A stretch of 52,105 nt of DNA, taken from an uncultured Clostridia bacterium. Its GTDB lineage: Bacteria > Bacillota > Clostridia > TANB77 > CAG-508. A model generated the notes under the pieces. It was not told where the DNA came from. It was given only the letters and a program-made list of their open reading frames with translations, and made no database searches. The stretch lies in assembly GCA_947584125.1 (NCBI GenBank), contig CANPWI010000001.1, positions 1-52,105 of the forward strand, read 5' to 3'. Positions 17,855 to 27,251 of the stretch are shown here, one piece after another (the stretch's first letter is position 1; each line of letters starts with the position of its first letter). Made by a program: the position numbers and the translations under genes.

Positions 17855-18937
17855 TTATCTCTCCTTTTCCTTTGATTTCTTTTGCTTTTTCATTACTTGT
17901 TCAACAAACTCTTTTTTGTTTTCTACTGTTTCTCTAACTTCGTCATTTGCACTTGTTTGTTCCTTAAAAGTATCTGCTAAATTTCCTCCTGCCTTTACTT
18001 TTTCAAAATCTTCTTTTGCTTTTTTTAAGTCATCTCCATAATAATAGCCATATCCCCAGTTTACCTTTTTATCATCTACTTCATAATGAAAAGCTACAAT
18101 ATATTCTTTTGTTCCATCTTGAAATCTGTGTTCTACAAGTGCTACTTTATCATTATTTCTTTTTCCTGTTTCAAGAATACATTTATTATCTTTTTCTAAA
18201 TAGCATAGATATTCACTTTGTATTATTTCTCTATTATCTTCAAGCCATTCTCTCAAACTGTCATAAGTGGATCTCCACGCATTTTTATAATAATCTGTTT
18301 CTATAAACTTTTCAGCTAAATAATTACAAAAATCATATACATTGTCACATTCGTCTTTTTCCGACTGACTTAATTTATCATTTAATAAATCATAGCCTAA
18401 ACAAAATGCTATATAACTAACTTCACTTTCTTTTTGATATTTCTCTTGTGGAAGTTGTACTTGCCCATTCTCTATTTTTATATAATCTGTTTTTTTATTG
18501 TAATATTGCATTATATCTGCCAAATCTGTATTTAATTTTTCACAAATATTTTTTTTATCAATTCCATTATCTTTACAATATTTTAGATATTTTTGTAATC
18601 CTAATCTATGAGTAAATTCTTCTATACCTATATCTTCAACTTGATACCATATACCAGAATGAAATTCTAAACTCATAAATCCTATTTCATATTCATTTTC
18701 TAAATGTGCAAAGACATCATCATCTATATTATATGCCCAGTCTAATACAGGATTTATTTTATTGTCTTTTAATGTTACCTCATACAATTCATTATTCTTG
18801 TCATTTATTACAGCAATAGAATGTTTTGTATTTTTTTTATTTACTAATACATATTCTATTTTTGCATTAGTAATTTCTTCATCTCTTGCTAGTTGATTGA
18901 CTTCATACATTATATTGTCAATAGTCTCTTTTTCCAT
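17855..18937 (-). CDS. hypothetical ICE protein, 360 aa
   Basis: Not recognised. Soluble, acidic, no membrane helix. Visible stretches are FMSLEFHSGIWYQVEDIGIE, DLADIMQYYNKKTDYIKIEN, a middle segment rich in Tyr and Asp, and a beta-rich VALVEHRFQDGTKEYIVAFHYEV. It ends with a basic tail, KKQKKSKEKER. It lies between the 278-aa gene and prgI in the transfer operon, starting 14 bases after the former, so a transfer-related or accessory role is likely. No in-frame CGG. Confidence 0.65.
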   Translation of the reverse strand: MEKETIDNIMYEVNQLARDEEITNAKIEYVLVNKKNTKHSIAVINDKNNELYEVTLKDNKINPVLDWAYNIDDDVFAHLENEYEIGFMSLEFHSGIWYQVEDIGIEEFTHRLGLQKYLKYCKDNGIDKKNICEKLNTDLADIMQYYNKKTDYIKIENGQVQLPQEKYQKESEVSYIAFCLGYDLLNDKLSQSEKDECDNVYDFCNYLAEKFIETDYYKNAWRSTYDSLREWLEDNREIIQSEYLCYLEKDNKCILETGKRNNDKVALVEHRFQDGTKEYIVAFHYEVDDKKVNWGYGYYYGDDLKKAKEDFEKVKAGGNLADTFKEQTSANDEVRETVENKKEFVEQVMKKQKKSKEKER

Positions 18938-18951
18938 TAACTTTTTTCCTC

Positions 18952-19789
18952 CTATCTTTCACATACTCTCTTTTTCTTCATTTCTTTTTTTACTTTGTCA
19001 TATATTTGATCTAAATATTGTGTCATTGCTTGACTGCACCTTTTATTAGATGTTTCCTTAAAATATGCTATTCTCTTTGAAAAATGATAAGCTGTAAGTC
19101 TGTTATTTATAAAGCCTTGCGTTGCTATTGGTACTTTTATTCCGATATTGCTTTGCTAAATATAATATACAATTCTGTTTAGTCTTCCCATTTTCATACT
19201 TATCATCTTTATAAAATTCAAAATCAAATACTTGTATTATTCTGTCGCTACATATTTCTTTTTTGATTTCTTTTAACTGCTTTTTAAATTTTGTATTTAC
19301 TTCTTTTACTTTTTCTTGTTCCTGTTGTTTTCTTTCTTTTAATTCTTCTTGTTTTATTCTTTTATTTTCTGCAATATATTCTTCTCTACTATTTTTCGCC
19401 ATATCATATATATTAGGAAAATGTTTAGAAATATATGCTAATTCACATTTATTAAAGTAATTTTTTCTTTCAATTTTTCTTGTAAAGAACTCTTTTAAGT
19501 CAAATGTAGATAGCTTTTCGATAACACGATTACAATAGTTTTTATTTTCTATTAGTGTATCGTCTATACTGGCACTAATAAACTTTTTGAACTCAATTCC
19601 TGCTATATTCATTTTCCAATATTCATTATCTTCATCTTTAAATAAATACTCTTGTCCATAATTTCCTATTTCTGTTTTCAATACAGCTATTTCCATTCCA
19701 TTATAATTTACTTTTGCAACTCTTTTATTTGCCTTTTTTAATTCATTATCTTCTATAAGCCATACTGTTTCTAAATTAGTTTTTTCCAT
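18952..19789 (-). CDS. hypothetical ICE protein, 278 aa, with one CGG +1 shift
   Basis: Function unknown. It has a beta-rich N-terminus (LETVWLIEDNELKKANKRVA), a coiled coil (KRIKQEELKERKQQEQEKVK) and a C-terminal domain starting CSDRIIQVFDFEFYKDDKYE. An in-frame CGG at 19142-19144 stands in CILYLAKQY, skip C, GIKVPIATQGFINNRLTAYH. After the skip the protein continues 65 residues to TAG 18952 and the frame is 279 codons. Read conventionally it ends in a short unrelated tail. It is part of the transfer operon. Confidence 0.72.
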
Positions 19790-19808
19790 AAAATATCTTT
19801 CGCTCCTT

Positions 19809-20132
19809 TCATCTTTGACTTCTTAATGAATTATATTTACTTATGCCATCTACTGTAATCTCATAAATTGCTACTTTTTTACCTGTATATTGACATACTT
19901 TCTTATCTTTTGCCTTTACTAACCCCATCTTTTCTAATTCTGTAAGGCGTGGTGCTGTATAATTTCGTTCTGCATTAGGTATCAGTTTTAAATCAAACAA
20001 TTCAACAGCTATTTCCTTTGCTGTTTTTTTGCCTTTTATAAGTCTATTTAATATTTGTTCATATCTGATTTTTTTCTTTAACTGCATATCTTCAAAACTT
20101 AATTTTCTTGTTTGTTGTGTTACTATATTCAT
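19809..20132 (-). CDS. winged-helix DNA-binding protein, 107 aa
   Basis: ATG 20132 follows a GGTGGG-like ribosome site. The core KGKKTAKEIAVELFDLKLIP then YTAPRLTELEKMGLVKA reads as a helix-turn-helix with a wing, as in small ICE regulators or phage Mor-type modules. It may control the transfer operon in which it lies. No partner or operator is evident. Confidence 0.72.
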   Translation of the reverse strand: MNIVTQQTRKLSFEDMQLKKKIRYEQILNRLIKGKKTAKEIAVELFDLKLIPNAERNYTAPRLTELEKMGLVKAKDKKVCQYTGKKVAIYEITVDGISKYNSLRSQR

Positions 20133-20152
20133 ATATTTTTCCCACCTTTCAT

Positions 20153-20992
20153 TTATAATCCCATCATTTCTCGTACAACTCTGTCGCTCATTTTTATAGT
20201 TCCAACAAGCACAAGCATATTGAAAATTAACTCTCCAATATAACTCCATACTTGTGTTGCAACAGGTGCATTCACATCGACTGCCGGTGGTGTTGACGCA
20301 AACATAGAAAAAATAATACAAGAAAGTACAATAATTGCACCCTCCATACATACTGAAATATAAGATTTTATAAAACTTTTTGATACACTTTGTGATGGTT
20401 CTCCTGCCATTGCTGAAAGTGGAATAGGTGCTATTGCTGTATATAAATAAAGTTTAAAAAACCTACCATAAACACTCATTATCATTACAAATGAAAGTAC
20501 AGTTATAAATAGTCCACCAATAATTGTAATTGCCCATAGTGGAATACTCTCGAAAAAACCGACAACTTTCTATTGCTGAAATTATTTCTTGTGGTATAAC
20601 TGTACTTGTACTATTTCCAAATCCTGCTGAACTCATTATTGTAGAACTTATACCTTGAACTATCTTAAATATTGCAAGCATTAAATCTAATCCATAGACA
20701 ACTATTGTATAAGCTATACCAAATCTTAAAAATAACTTAAATGCGTGTTCTGGTTTTTTTACTTCGGAAAATGAATTACAAGTTTTGATAACTCCTGCTA
20801 AAAAGAAGATTACAAGTAATGCAAGTCCGTATTGCTTGTACTGCTCCGTGTATATTAGTAATCACATTCCATATACCACCGACCTTTAAAATTTTCTGGT
20901 GTTTGTGAAACTAATTGCCATATCTCGCCCAGTTTACTATTCCAAGTATTGATTGCATTTTGTAGATTACCTACAATCCAATTGTCGCTCAA
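20153..20992 (-). CDS. VirB6/TrbL-like channel protein, 278 aa, three CGG +1 shifts
   Basis: Polytopic inner-channel protein with about six membrane helices. It starts with TTG 20992, eight bases after GGAGG (SDNWIVGNLQNAINTWNSKL). CGG sites at 20879-20881 (NFKG, skip, GGIWNVITN), 20827-20829 (AVQAI, skip, GLALLVIFFLAG) and 20559-20561 (AIESC, skip, GFFESIPLWAI) must all be skipped. The result is one 279-codon frame with the hallmark KLYLYTAIAPIPLSAMAGEP and GTIKMSDRVVREMMGL ending. Read normally only fragments remain. It follows the Maff2-like gene. Confidence 0.88.
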
Positions 20993-21055
20993 ATTTATCG
21001 CCTCCTATACTTTTATAAGAGGGCAATATCTCTTTTATTGTTTTTCTTCAAATTT

Positions 21056-21370
21056 CTAGCCTAAAATTAGTTCTAATATTTGTTTTGCAAAAGCTATAAT
21101 TACTCCACCAGCAAGCGTCATAAATCCATTTGCCCTTTGAGATGGATCGTGTGATTTTATAGCCATACCAACTTGCACAATTCCCCATAATAATAAAATT
21201 GCACCTATTGCACCAATTATTTGATACATAAAATTCTTTAAATTATTTATAACAGCTAATGGATCATCTGTTGCAAATACTGTATTGTTTCCAACTACTA
21301 ATACTGCTCCAACTGTTAAAACTTTCATACCTATACTTAATAATTTTTGTTTACTTATTTTCTTTTTCAT
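21056..21370 (-). CDS. Maff2-like/VirB2-like small membrane protein, 104 aa
   Basis: A cleavable signal-like N-terminus (MKKKISKQKLLSIGMKVLTV, with a possible cut after VFA) is followed by two hydrophobic helices separated by a short loop, KSHDPSQRANGFM. This is the layout of Maff2 family ICE proteins, which resemble VirB2 pilins. It sits between virD4 and the VirB6-like gene. A GAGAGGAAA-type ribosome site precedes it. Confidence 0.8.
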   Translation of the reverse strand: MKKKISKQKLLSIGMKVLTVGAVLVVGNNTVFATDDPLAVINNLKNFMYQIIGAIGAILLLWGIVQVGMAIKSHDPSQRANGFMTLAGGVIIAFAKQILELILG

Positions 21371-21426
21371 AAAAATTTCCTCTCTTTCTGAGGGGGAGTA
21401 TCATCTTATTTTGTTTTTCTTTAAAA

Positions 21427-23241
21427 TTAGTCATCTTTTTTAGATTCTTTCATTAAAAATTCATCTATTTCTTCATCAATTAAAATTTCATAATTTTCTA
21501 TATCTTTATACTTTTTACATTTAATATCACTAGTATTTGTATCTATTGATATAGTAGCAATAGCATTTTTGGTATTGCCGTGAATATACGATTTGTACCC
21601 TCCATCTTCTGTTAGTTTGATATTAGGGTGTGCAAATGTATTATATTTTAAATCTATTATTGGTCTTTCTCCTCTTATAAATAATAAAGCATACTTATTA
21701 TCCAACATTCTAACTTCATCTGGTGTCATTAGTTCTCTACCTGCTATCTGATAATTTGTACTATAACTTCCACTATGCCCAGTACTTTTTCCATAAGTGT
21801 TTGTATCAATAGTTTCTTTACCGTAAGAGTTCACTAATATACTTGTGTGTACTTTGCTCATTTCCGTCCGTAAATATAAGAGTTCATCACAGTTTCCCAC
21901 TATGCTCTCCCATTGTTTCTCAAATAGTGTCTTTAATTGTGCAAGATTTTGTAATATTATTGAAACTGATACACCTCTTGAACGCATTGTCGCTAAAATT
22001 TTGTCAAAATCATCTGGTAAACTAACATTAGCAAATTCGTCCATTATAAAATGAACATTTACTGGTAAAGCACCTTTATACTTATGGTCTGCTATATAAA
22101 ATAGTTGTTGAAATATCTGTGTGTATAGCATTGAAACAATAAAGTTAAACGATGTATCATTGTCTGGTATTAACGCAAAAAGTGCTACTTTTTTCTCTCC
22201 AATACTTGCTAACTCCATTTCGTCCTCCATTGTAAGATTTGCTAAATCTCGTAAATTAAATTTTTCTAACCTAGAAGCTAATGTTATTTGAATTGATTTT
22301 AGAGTTTTAGCTGAGCCAGAATGGTAACTTCTATAATATTTTAGTGCTATATGCTGTGGGTTTATTTCCTCTATCATTTTAAATAATTCGTCTAATGGAC
22401 TTTCGTATTCGTCATCATCTTCTTTTACATCTCCTGCTCTTAATAATTCTAATACCATATCAAAGTTTTGCTCATATTCGGGTGCTTCATATTTTAATAG
22501 AAAGATTAAAGACATAAGTAACATTGACGCAGAAGTATCCCAAAAAGGATCATTACTTTGACTTCCGTTTTGGTGTTGTACTTTTAAATAAATTTGTTAC
22601 AAGTCTTTGCACATCATTATCCGTTTTTAGATATTTGAATGGATTATATCCATAACTTAAATTCATATTGATTAAGTCTAAAACTTTTACTTCAAATCCT
22701 TTTTGTTCTAGCATATACCCTGTGTTCCTTAAAATTTCGCCTTTTGGATCTAAAATGATATAAGAGTTATTTGACGCTTGTAATAAATTAGGTTTTGCAT
22801 AAAATAATGTTTTTCCTGCACCGACTTCCGTCCAATTACTAATGTGTTAAGATTTCTTCTGTGTTTTTTAGCATTTAGCCCTAATCTTATATTTTGTGTT
22901 AATATTCTGTTTTCGCTTTCTGGTAACTGTTTATACTTTTTATTGATTTCTCTTGTATTTCCCCATTTAGCAGAGCCGTGTTCTTTACCTTTTTTATAAT
23001 TTTTTCTAGTGGAAAAATATGCTCCTATTCCTATAAAATAAGATAATAAAAAAATAGCAACTGTTTTTGTGCTATTCTCTACAATATTTATCTTAAATGG
23101 TGTATTTAGTGCTATTGGTAATTCATTTATTATTTTTGCAAGTCCCCCATCCAATAATGGTGCTACTAAAAGTGCCAACCATATAATAGGTATTATTCCA
23201 ATAATAGTTAATATTATATATATTCTATTATCTTGTTTCAT
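21427..23241 (-). CDS. VirD4-like coupling protein (TraG), 602 aa, six CGG +1 shifts
   Basis: Brings the relaxase-DNA complex to the channel. ATG 23241 follows GGAGA. Two N-terminal membrane helices lead to the ATPase. Sites 22828-22830 and 22821-22823 lie within Walker A: NTLVIG, skip, GS, skip, GAGKTLFYAKP. Site 22565-22567 gives STTPK, skip, GSQSNDPFWDTS. Three more, 21868-21870, 21864-21866 and 21821-21823, give LLYL, skip, G, skip, GNEQSTHKYISELL, skip, GKETID, the conserved family motif. Walker B is VHFIMDEFAN. All six skips yield 603 codons. The last three together restore the original phase, so a conventional translation runs through but has a wrong 20-residue stretch. Confidence 0.94.
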
Positions 23242-23437
23242 TTCTATCTCCTTTTTTTCGGTGGAATATTCCCTTTTGTTTTTTAGACGGTGATTTAGCA
23301 ATTTTTACTATAACTTTGTCTATTAAATCCGTTTCTTTTTCTTGTTGTCTTAATTCATTTTTCATACTTAATAAAGAATTTAATATAATTGCATAAACTA
23401 TTCTATCCATTTCAACTACTCTTGTTTCATCTTCCAT
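23228..23437 (-). CDS. small hypothetical ICE protein, 69 aa
   Basis: Helical N-terminus (MEDETRVVEMDRIVYAIILN) and strongly basic tail (SPSKKQKGIFHRKKGDRNET). It overlaps the virD4 start by 14 bases, so the two are translationally coupled. No family recognised. Confidence 0.6.
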   Translation of the reverse strand: MEDETRVVEMDRIVYAIILNSLLSMKNELRQQEKETDLIDKVIVKIAKSPSKKQKGIFHRKKGDRNETR

Positions 23438-23445
23438 AAAACTTC

Positions 23446-24336
23446 CTACCTTTCATATTCTCTATTAGTCTTATTCCTGTTTTGCATTCCAACATCTCTG
23501 TCCATTCCCTCTGCTAATATTTCAAAACATTCTCGTCCTTTTCCTAACTCTGCTTTAATTTCTTGTGGTGTCATTTGTTTTAATTCTTCTGGTATCTTTT
23601 CAAAATTGAAATCTTTTGTTGGCACTCCGTATCTTTTACATATCATATATGCAACACTTTCATTTTTGAATTTATTTAATTCTGAATCTGCAAAAGATAA
23701 TGTATGAATACTTGCAATTTCTCTTATTAGTCCTTTTATCGTTTCTTCTACTTCTGCCTTTTCCGATACCTCTATAATTCTTTCGTCCACATTAAAATTA
23801 ACTAATTTGTTGGTATTTGAAGTATTTTGTACTGGTCTTACTTCAACTGGCGACATAGATAATATAGATTTCATTATACTTTCTTTTGAAAATGGTATTG
23901 TATTTAATTGCCTTTTTACTCTCATATCAGAAATATCATAAACATTTTTTGGGTTATAGCTTTGTGCTTCTGTTCCATCATCTCTTTCGTAAATATCTCC
24001 CTGCTCTAATATGATAATTTTATTTGGCTTTCCTGCAAAATTTATATTATCTTTTTTCCAACTTTCTGCATCTTTTAATTGTGTAGCATTTGGGTTTTGT
24101 GCTGTTACAAGTAATGCATTTCCTACTGAATAGGTTGGAAATTTACTTTGCACATTTAAGTAAGTCTTGTAAAGTTCTCCACTTTCTGTTATCTTTGTTG
24201 CCATTTCATCTTGCGTATTATATGCAAATTCTCTGTCTTGCTGTTTTCCTTTTCCCCATTCTTCTGCATTGAACTCTTTTTTATTACTTTGCACATTATT
24301 AACTGCACTTTTTATAATATCGTTTATCATACTCAT
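23446..24336 (-). CDS. ArdC-like single-strand DNA-binding/antirestriction protein, 296 aa
   Basis: The central YSVGNALLVTAQNPNATQLK, then SWKKDNINFAGKPNKIIILE, is the ArdC N-terminal domain signature, thought to protect or coat single-stranded DNA entering a recipient. A C-terminal helical region contains YMICKRYGVPTKDFNFEKIP, as in LtrC-like proteins. The active zinc motif (HExxH) of complete ArdC is not evident. It lies between the PcfB and virD4 genes. Confidence 0.78.
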   Translation of the reverse strand: MSMINDIIKSAVNNVQSNKKEFNAEEWGKGKQQDREFAYNTQDEMATKITESGELYKTYLNVQSKFPTYSVGNALLVTAQNPNATQLKDAESWKKDNINFAGKPNKIIILEQGDIYERDDGTEAQSYNPKNVYDISDMRVKRQLNTIPFSKESIMKSILSMSPVEVRPVQNTSNTNKLVNFNVDERIIEVSEKAEVEETIKGLIREIASIHTLSFADSELNKFKNESVAYMICKRYGVPTKDFNFEKIPEELKQMTPQEIKAELGKGRECFEILAEGMDRDVGMQNRNKTNREYER

Positions 24337-24339
24337 AAC

Positions 24340-25140
24340 TTACTTGCTCCTTTCCTTTTTTCTATTTTTCTTTTTAGGTTGTTTGTGCTTTGTTTCATTT
24401 ACCTTTTCTTGTTTTGGTATTTCTTTTGTTTCTTCTTTTGCCTTTTGCTTTTCTTTTTCTTCATTTTGTTTTTTTATTGTATCTAGTTTTTCTCTTATTG
24501 ACGGCTTTTCTTCTTTTTTAATTCCCTCCATCTTTTCGTTTGCTTTCAATAAATTCTCTGATGGAACTTCTTTCTCCGTAACTGAAATGTTACTGGGATT
24601 GGTATTCTCATTTTCCTCCTTATTATTTTGTTTTTTCATTAGCTTATTTAATAAATCTTGCGATGTATTTTTTTCTTGAATTTCTTTTTGAATTTCTGCT
24701 TTTTCTTTTGGTGTAGGATTTTCTTTCTCTGCTTTTTCTAATACTTCATCTAATTGCGATTGTTCAACTGTTGTCAAATTATAGTTTTCTACTATTCTAT
24801 TTATTAGAACTGCATCCTCCTCTCTAACTACAATATCAATAATTCCATTTTTATTTCCTTTTAGATATATAGCACTATATGGTACTTTGTATTTTTTAGT
24901 ACCTTTTTTGAAGTCTTCTAGGTTTTCTTTTTTAATACTGAATATTTTAAAATTGCCCTTACCTTTTAACATTTTATTTAATCCTACTTTACCTGTTCTG
25001 TGTTCGTTTCGTTCTTTTGAGATAGCATATAACATTACTGCCACTTCTTTTGCCATACTTCCCATTAGTCTTGCAACAACTTCTGTTCCATCTAGTGTCA
25101 TTTTTACAAATTCATCTGCTGATTCGCTTGCTGTACTCAT
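24340..25140 (-). CDS. PcfB family (DUF3801) relaxosome accessory protein, 266 aa
   Basis: ATG 25140 is preferred because AAAGGAGA lies just upstream. The N-terminal domain (SADEFVKMTLDGTEVVARLM, then FKKGTKKYKVPYSAIYLK and DIVVREEDAVLINRIVENYN) matches DUF3801/PcfB, which helps link the relaxase to the coupling protein. Beyond residue 145 the protein is a long Lys/Glu-rich, low-complexity tail ending KKKNRKKERSK. It overlaps the relaxase 3' end by 29 bases. Confidence 0.85.
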   Translation of the reverse strand: MSTASESADEFVKMTLDGTEVVARLMGSMAKEVAVMLYAISKERNEHRTGKVGLNKMLKGKGNFKIFSIKKENLEDFKKGTKKYKVPYSAIYLKGNKNGIIDIVVREEDAVLINRIVENYNLTTVEQSQLDEVLEKAEKENPTPKEKAEIQKEIQEKNTSQDLLNKLMKKQNNKEENENTNPSNISVTEKEVPSENLLKANEKMEGIKKEEKPSIREKLDTIKKQNEEKEKQKAKEETKEIPKQEKVNETKHKQPKKKNRKKERSK

Positions 25141-26467
25141 AACTCTTTTTCTCCTTTCCTTTTTGGATTTCTTCTTTTTCATCTAATTCTTTTAGATTTT
25201 GTTTTATCTTTGGTACTCTAGACTCAATTTCTTCACACTTTTTTATTTCGTGTTTTAGATATTGAATTTTCCCTGCAATTTTTGAGAGTTTTTCATAATT
25301 TACTTGTCTTTCTTCTTTCTTCAGTTTAGTGTTTTGATAGTAAAGTTTATCTCGCTCCTCTTCAAGATTTTTCTGTTCTTCTTTTAGGGTATTCATATAT
25401 AAAGAAAGTTCCTTTGTAGTCTTAATATCATTACTACAAAGAAGTCTTGCCTCCTCTGATATTCTTTCCATTTTTTGCACATCTGCTTTAATGGAAATTG
25501 GTGTTTTGTGTTTCTTTTCTGTTTTAGGATATATCTTTAATAAGTAACAATAATATAAATATAATGCCTTAATTCCTTTTGCTTTTTTCTTGTTTCTTAT
25601 CTTCCCTTTATAAATGTATATTTTATTTAAACGCTTTTCTGGAAATGGTAGTTTTATTGCATTTTCTGTCTTTATTCTTGCCTTTATTTGTTCTACTGTA
25701 TAATCATCTCCAAATGCTCTTGCTACTCTTATATTTTTTGTATATGGATCTTTTCTTATACTTAATTTACCTGCCCTATAAATAAGTTCATAATTCATTG
25801 CTTTTAATAAATTTTCAAATTCTTTATAGGTATTTGACTGTGTAATCGCATAATCAATATCTTGTTTTGTTTGTGTATGATAATTAGATTTTTTAGTATA
25901 TTTTTCAAAATATTTCGTATAATCAATTTTATATTTTCCTGTTGGCTTTTCTTTTAAAACTGACAATCCAAATTCTCTGCATAAATTGTCTGATGTATGT
26001 CGTATTAAAGCGTAGGTTTCGTCATTATCATAATACTTTTTTCCATCTACAAATGAAACAGAATTTATAACAAAATGATTGTGTACGCAATGGGTATTTA
26101 AGTGTGTTGTAACTACAACTTGGAATCTATCTCCCCATATTTCCTCTGCAAGTTTTACTCCAATTTTATGAGCTATATCTGGTGTTACTTCGCCCTCTTT
26201 GAATGACTGAAATGCGTGATAACCTAAAATTTTATCTTCCTTATCAAATATCTTTTTTGTTTCCATCATTTCTTGTAATATTGTATCTTCACTACAATTT
26301 ATTGCTGTAACATATAGCTGTTCTTCTGTTTTATAACTTGCCTTTGCATACTCAACTACTCTATGCAAATTATAATAACTGTCTGCGTCAGTTTTCTTTT
26401 CATTTACTGCATAATCAATAACATTATCTAATCTGCTTTGTATATCCCATATTTTTGTTGTTGCCAT
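25112..26467 (-). CDS. MobA/VirD2-like relaxase, 451 aa
   Basis: Nicks oriT and pilots the strand. Motif I Tyr lies in LDNVIDYAVNEKKT (about residue 18). Motif II is GYHAFQSFKEGEVTPDIAHK, and the metal-binding motif III is VTTHLNTHCVHNHFVINSVS. The domain ends near residue 250; the rest is basic and coiled coil. A GGAGG precedes ATG 26467. It is directly downstream of mobC, the usual relaxosome order, and has no CGG in frame. Confidence 0.93.
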   Translation of the reverse strand: MATTKIWDIQSRLDNVIDYAVNEKKTDADSYYNLHRVVEYAKASYKTEEQLYVTAINCSEDTILQEMMETKKIFDKEDKILGYHAFQSFKEGEVTPDIAHKIGVKLAEEIWGDRFQVVVTTHLNTHCVHNHFVINSVSFVDGKKYYDNDETYALIRHTSDNLCREFGLSVLKEKPTGKYKIDYTKYFEKYTKKSNYHTQTKQDIDYAITQSNTYKEFENLLKAMNYELIYRAGKLSIRKDPYTKNIRVARAFGDDYTVEQIKARIKTENAIKLPFPEKRLNKIYIYKGKIRNKKKAKGIKALYLYYCYLLKIYPKTEKKHKTPISIKADVQKMERISEEARLLCSNDIKTTKELSLYMNTLKEEQKNLEEERDKLYYQNTKLKKEERQVNYEKLSKIAGKIQYLKHEIKKCEEIESRVPKIKQNLKELDEKEEIQKGKEKKSYEYSKRISR

Positions 26468-26482
26468 TATATCGCCTCCGAA

Positions 26483-26797
26483 CTATTTTAAATATTTTTC
26501 TGCTAATCTCATTCTTAATTCATCAATACCTTTTAATGTTTTATCTACTCTCTTTGTATCTAGCTCTCGTGTATATTTACTTAAATCTTTTATTGTTTTT
26601 ATTTCTTTTCTTAACTGTAAAAGCTCTTTCATTGTATGATAAAATTCTTGTGGTGGCTTTTCTTTTATTGTTGTTCCTTTTATCAATTTTCTTATAACTT
26701 GTACTTCTGTTTTTCCAGATAAATTACTCAAATTTTTTAATGTATTATCTTCGTCTTCATCAAACCAGAAGTTCTTTTTTATTCTTCTTTTTCTCAT
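26483..26797 (-). CDS. MobC-like relaxosome protein, 104 aa
   Basis: Small basic protein with the MobC pattern: RRIKKNFWFDEDEDNTLKNL, then KTEVQVIRKLIKG (ribbon-helix-helix type) and a C-terminal helix. It binds near oriT and opens the strands for the relaxase. It lies 15 bases upstream of the relaxase and immediately downstream of the putative oriT. Confidence 0.85.
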   Translation of the reverse strand: MRKRRIKKNFWFDEDEDNTLKNLSNLSGKTEVQVIRKLIKGTTIKEKPPQEFYHTMKELLQLRKEIKTIKDLSKYTRELDTKRVDKTLKGIDELRMRLAEKYLK

Positions 26798-26833
26798 AAC
26801 ATTTCCTTTCGTTTATTCATAATTTTAAAATGG

Positions 26834-26899
26834 GGATTGGGGCATTGCCCCATAATATCGAATTTTTCTAGGGAGGAAAAATTCAGTGCTTGTTAGGAC
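26834..26899. other. oriT: putative origin of transfer (oriT)
   Basis: Directly upstream of mobC lie two inverted repeats: TGGGGC/GCCCCA (26838-26852) and GAATTTTTC/GAAAAATTC (26860-26884, 7-base loop). The latter is followed by AGTGCTTGTTAGGAC. This arrangement and place match oriT regions of Firmicute ICEs with this relaxase type. The nick is expected within GTGCTTG, but this is inference. Confidence 0.7.
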
Positions 26900-26901
26900 T
26901 A

Positions 26902-27249
26902 TCATTGGTGTACAACTTCATCTAATGTCATTGTATTTCCACACTTTTTACAAGAAATTTTTATTTGTTCTTCTTTATTTTTTTCTATAATTTCTTCTGT
27001 TAATTTTGCAAATTTTTTGTTCTTTTCTTCTGCTATTTCTCCTAAAACTACTTTCAATTTTTTCTCCAAACTTTCAGAATAAAATTCTCCAATATCATAA
27101 CGAATTTCATCATTATTTGCATTGTCAAAATCAATTTTACCATCTACTATTTGTTTTACAATTTTTTCTCTTGACTCCTTTTCATTTCTTGCTCTTATTC
27201 CTACAATTTTATCTACACTTTTTGTTACACAAATTAAGTAATTTTTCAT
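26902..27249 (-). CDS. DpnD/PcfM family protein with a zinc-ribbon-like end, 115 aa
   Basis: Opening MKNYLICVTKSVDKIVGIRA, followed by a repeated charged segment with DIGEFYSES, fits DpnD/PcfM proteins of ICEs. The C-terminus has CKKCGNTMTLDEVVHQ, only one Cys pair. It lies just upstream of oriT. Function unknown. Confidence 0.72.
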   Translation of the reverse strand: MKNYLICVTKSVDKIVGIRARNEKESREKIVKQIVDGKIDFDNANNDEIRYDIGEFYSESLEKKLKVVLGEIAEEKNKKFAKLTEEIIEKNKEEQIKISCKKCGNTMTLDEVVHQ

Positions 27250-27251
27250 AA

